A stretch of DNA of 64,000 nt, taken from assembly GCF_048128805.1 (NCBI RefSeq), contig NC_136001.1:5349001-5413000 (forward strand), in the 5' to 3' direction. Position numbers and translations under genes: made by a program. The notes below the pieces were generated by a model, which saw nothing but the letters and a program-made list of their open reading frames with translations, was not told the origin of the DNA and ran no database searches. This DNA is from Centroberyx gerrardi (Eukaryota; Chordata; Actinopteri; Beryciformes; Berycidae). Shown piece by piece: positions 62,001 through 64,000 of this stretch (position 1 is the first letter of the stretch; the number at the start of each line of letters is the position of its first letter).

Positions 62001-63034
62001 AGGCCTTCAAATCAAGCATTAGTACACTGTGTGGGCTAAGTTACCGGACTGGTAGCAGTGTTGCTAACTCTTTTCCAAGGAAAGTAGCTATTGGCTGCTG
62101 AGAAAGTCGCTAGAAGTCGCCAGATGATGTCATACGATAATTTGCATATCAATATATAATGCTGCACTTGTTATGCACGCCGCGGCGTAGCCCGTTGACT
62201 CCGCCCACCCGGGCCAGTTTCGGCGTACGCCGGTAACAATTACAAGTGGACCCTATCCTACAGTCCCTGCTCTCAGCGGAGGGAGGGGGCTACGCTGCGT
62301 GTGGGAAGCGCTGTGATCATCAGACCTCTCTGGATTAGACAAGCAAGTAGAGAAAACCGGCATCAGCTGTACCAATTTATTGCCAAATGCTTTGAGATTC
62401 AACACATTAACATTGCTTCCCATGGTCAGAAAAAGTCGCCAGATTTGTCGCTAGTCGCTTTTGAGAAATACAGTCGCCAGGGAGGTTGGTAGTCTTTTGA
62501 TTCACTTGCGCCACCGTAAAGTCGGATGATGTTATTCCCAACACTGCCTATATGTAATTGGTCTCTTACCTACCTGTAGTACTTGGAACCACAGAGAATA
62601 AAGTCAACTGTCAGTTGAAACGGTGAGCTACGTTGCTAGGCCTCTTGCTGCTAACAATGAGTCCAAATGGGGTTTGTCAAAATATCTTCAAAAAAGCCAT
62701 TTATAGGCTCCACAGCTGAGAGTAAACATGACACAGTTCCACCAATGTTCTCTGTGAGTCCAAGTACTACAGGTACTGTATGTAAGAAGCCAATTATGTA
62801 TAGGTCCAAAATTGTCAAACTTATCCTTTAAAGTTTGGATATCGACATCGCAACAAACATGCACCGCCCAACCACCTGACTGACCTTTGCACCCGGTGGT
62901 CAGGTTTTCTTCCAAGTCACTTCCGTCCCCACAGTTGTCAATGCCCTTGTCGTCACACACCAGGCTCAGTGGGATACACTTCCCATTCCTGCAGGTGAAG
63001 TAGGGCTCACCGTTGCACTCTGACTGGTTGAAAC
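59045..63034 (-). CDS. ldlrad2: LDL-receptor class A domain membrane protein, ldlrad2-like (3' part; 5' exons outside window)
   Basis: Three exons are seen: 63034-62885 (50 codons), 61552-61415 (46 codons) and 59349-59045 with the stop. All introns are phase 1 with clean GT/AG sites. Exon A is a single LDL-receptor class A module (FTCRNGKCIPLSLVCDDKG, then NCGDGSD), with the calcium-binding acidic residues and six cysteines; it closely resembles the module of mammalian LDLRAD2. Exon B is proline-rich (QILPPQPPPLIATPPPP). Exon C holds a transmembrane helix (about 20 residues from VSLLALYIILGVV), then a cytoplasmic stretch dense in cysteine and a polar tail ending TTVAV. Upstream exons, expected to carry the signal peptide and a CUB-like region, are not in the window. 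The family assignment rests on the LDLa exon only; human LDLRAD2 as I recall it lacks this cytoplasmic tail. Confidence 0.65.
61635..62833. mobile_element. TTAA-bounded MITE in ldlrad2-like intron, interrupted by a hAT-like insertion
   Basis: The left end TTAAAGGATAAGTTTGGCGATTTTGG and right end CCAAAATTGTCAAACTTATCCTTTAA are inverted repeats. The body is split at 61669/61670 by a second element that ends at 62546. Its right end is about 50 bases from the LDLa exon donor. Confidence 0.75.
61670..62546. mobile_element. hAT-like non-autonomous transposon nested in a MITE
   Basis: The ends CAGTGTTGGGAA and ATTCCCAACACTG are inverted repeats. The flanks CCTATATA (61662-61669) and CCTATATG (62547-62554) form an 8-base target duplication with one mismatch. 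The left arm is rich in AGTAATTAGTTAC-type repeats. No transposase is seen. Confidence 0.8.
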
Positions 63035-64000
63035 CTGAAGAGTGAGAGACCATCAAGGAGGATAACAGAGGAGGAGAATGCCTGAGTAGAAAGATCTAGT
63101 CTGCTGTTTGGGTGTCACGTAATGACAACAATGAATTAATGAACAACCACAGTTTGTTATGACTGTGGTTAAGCCATTTTTTGGAGCAGCCAACCAGCAT
63201 TCAAGGTCTAATACTGTACACATTCAAAATTTCCTCTATTGATATACATATAAATAGAGAATATTAAATGAGGATATTGTTCAAATTTGATTTTGTTTGA
63301 GTGGTTAAATTTAAAGTTATTGCATTTTCAATTGCATTCACTCATTTTTCCACCGGAAGTTTCAGACATGGTTGAGTATTGTGAGGACTTAACTTCAATT
63401 CAATTTAACTAATTCAATTCAACTTTTAACTAAACTACTTACATTTGCAAGATATCATGAAGAACATTATTCTTATCCTGAGCCTTGTTGTCAAAGCACA
63501 AGGATATTTAAGGAGAGGATCCCCAGCAACATAAACTATAGTTGAATTTTGCCATTATTATATTTATCAGAAGGTGGAGTAACAAGAAAATATGTACACA
63601 TGGTTATTTTAATCCTGGATTTTATTGCCCCCACCGAGGATAAAGAAAGTTGTGAAATTCATCAATAAATCACGATGAAGACAAAAAGTATTTTCCGATG
63701 TGGATCCCTGAGGCAGAATCCGCTCCACTGATCATCAGCGTCTAAAATTAATATCTGTTTAGGGGTCCCAAGAATGAAGAAGTGAGATGATCATGAGGTG
63801 ATTTGTATCATTTGGTATATTTTCATATTGTATACTTTCATTAATTTTTTTTCTTTGTCTCAGCCTAGTGCTGTTATTTTGCACACCCTCACAATGCTGT
63901 AATGCAATTTTGTCCCATATTTACATTCATTCATTTCTGTTTAATATGTTCTTGATATGTTGGAATTGTCGCTATGTTTAAACCCCTAATTTGCTCTATT
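63035..64000 (-). other. Probable intron of the ldlrad2-like gene
   Basis: It lies upstream of the LDLa exon acceptor on the minus strand. It is AT-rich with no exon recognised. Confidence 0.5.

Overview
The window is vertebrate nuclear DNA, almost certainly from a ray-finned (teleost) fish. It has GT/AG-split genes with small exons in long AT-rich introns, abundant (CA)n microsatellites, tRNA-derived SINEs, many short palindromic transposons, and a decayed non-LTR retrotransposon. The proteins are clear but diverged homologues of human ones. The species cannot be named from the sequence.

Left to right: (1) 1-6.7 kb holds repeats and the relic of a teleost C2H2 zinc-finger gene (minus strand) that keeps its N-terminal exon but no fingers. 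(2) 6.8-21.0 kb is camk1g (plus strand), Ca2+/calmodulin-dependent kinase I gamma, with 11 coding exons giving 444 residues and a C-terminal CaaX box. (3) 22.2-43.3 kb is lamb3 (minus strand), the laminin beta-3 chain, with 22 coding exons giving 1164 residues in one unbroken reading. (4) 46.2-48.5 kb is a frameshifted, 5'-truncated LINE (minus strand). (5) 52.4-54.7 kb is g0s2 (plus strand), the small lipase-inhibitor/G0-G1 switch protein, with its coding sequence in one exon. (6) 59.0 kb to beyond 63.0 kb is the 3' part of an LDL-receptor class A membrane protein, most like ldlrad2 (minus strand); its 5' exons lie outside the window.

The order camk1g - lamb3 - g0s2 is, from memory, the order on human 1q32, so the block is old. 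camk1g and lamb3 are tail to tail, lamb3 and g0s2 head to head, and g0s2 and the ldlrad2-like gene tail to tail. The genes do not form a pathway: a membrane-anchored kinase, a basement-membrane laminin, a lipid-droplet regulator and an orphan receptor-like protein are simply neighbours.

I found no RNA gene, CRISPR array or evident new multi-gene system. The most noteworthy items are the camk1g C-terminus (CaaX box in its own last exon, no cysteine cluster), a transposon nested in another transposon in the ldlrad2-like gene, degenerate tandem repeats on both sides of g0s2, one MITE family at both the camk1g promoter and the g0s2 3' UTR, and a host-sequence duplication lying between the ends of a hAT-like element. 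Exon boundaries were read by eye from splice signals, phase and remembered family sequences; transcript ends and promoters are inferred.
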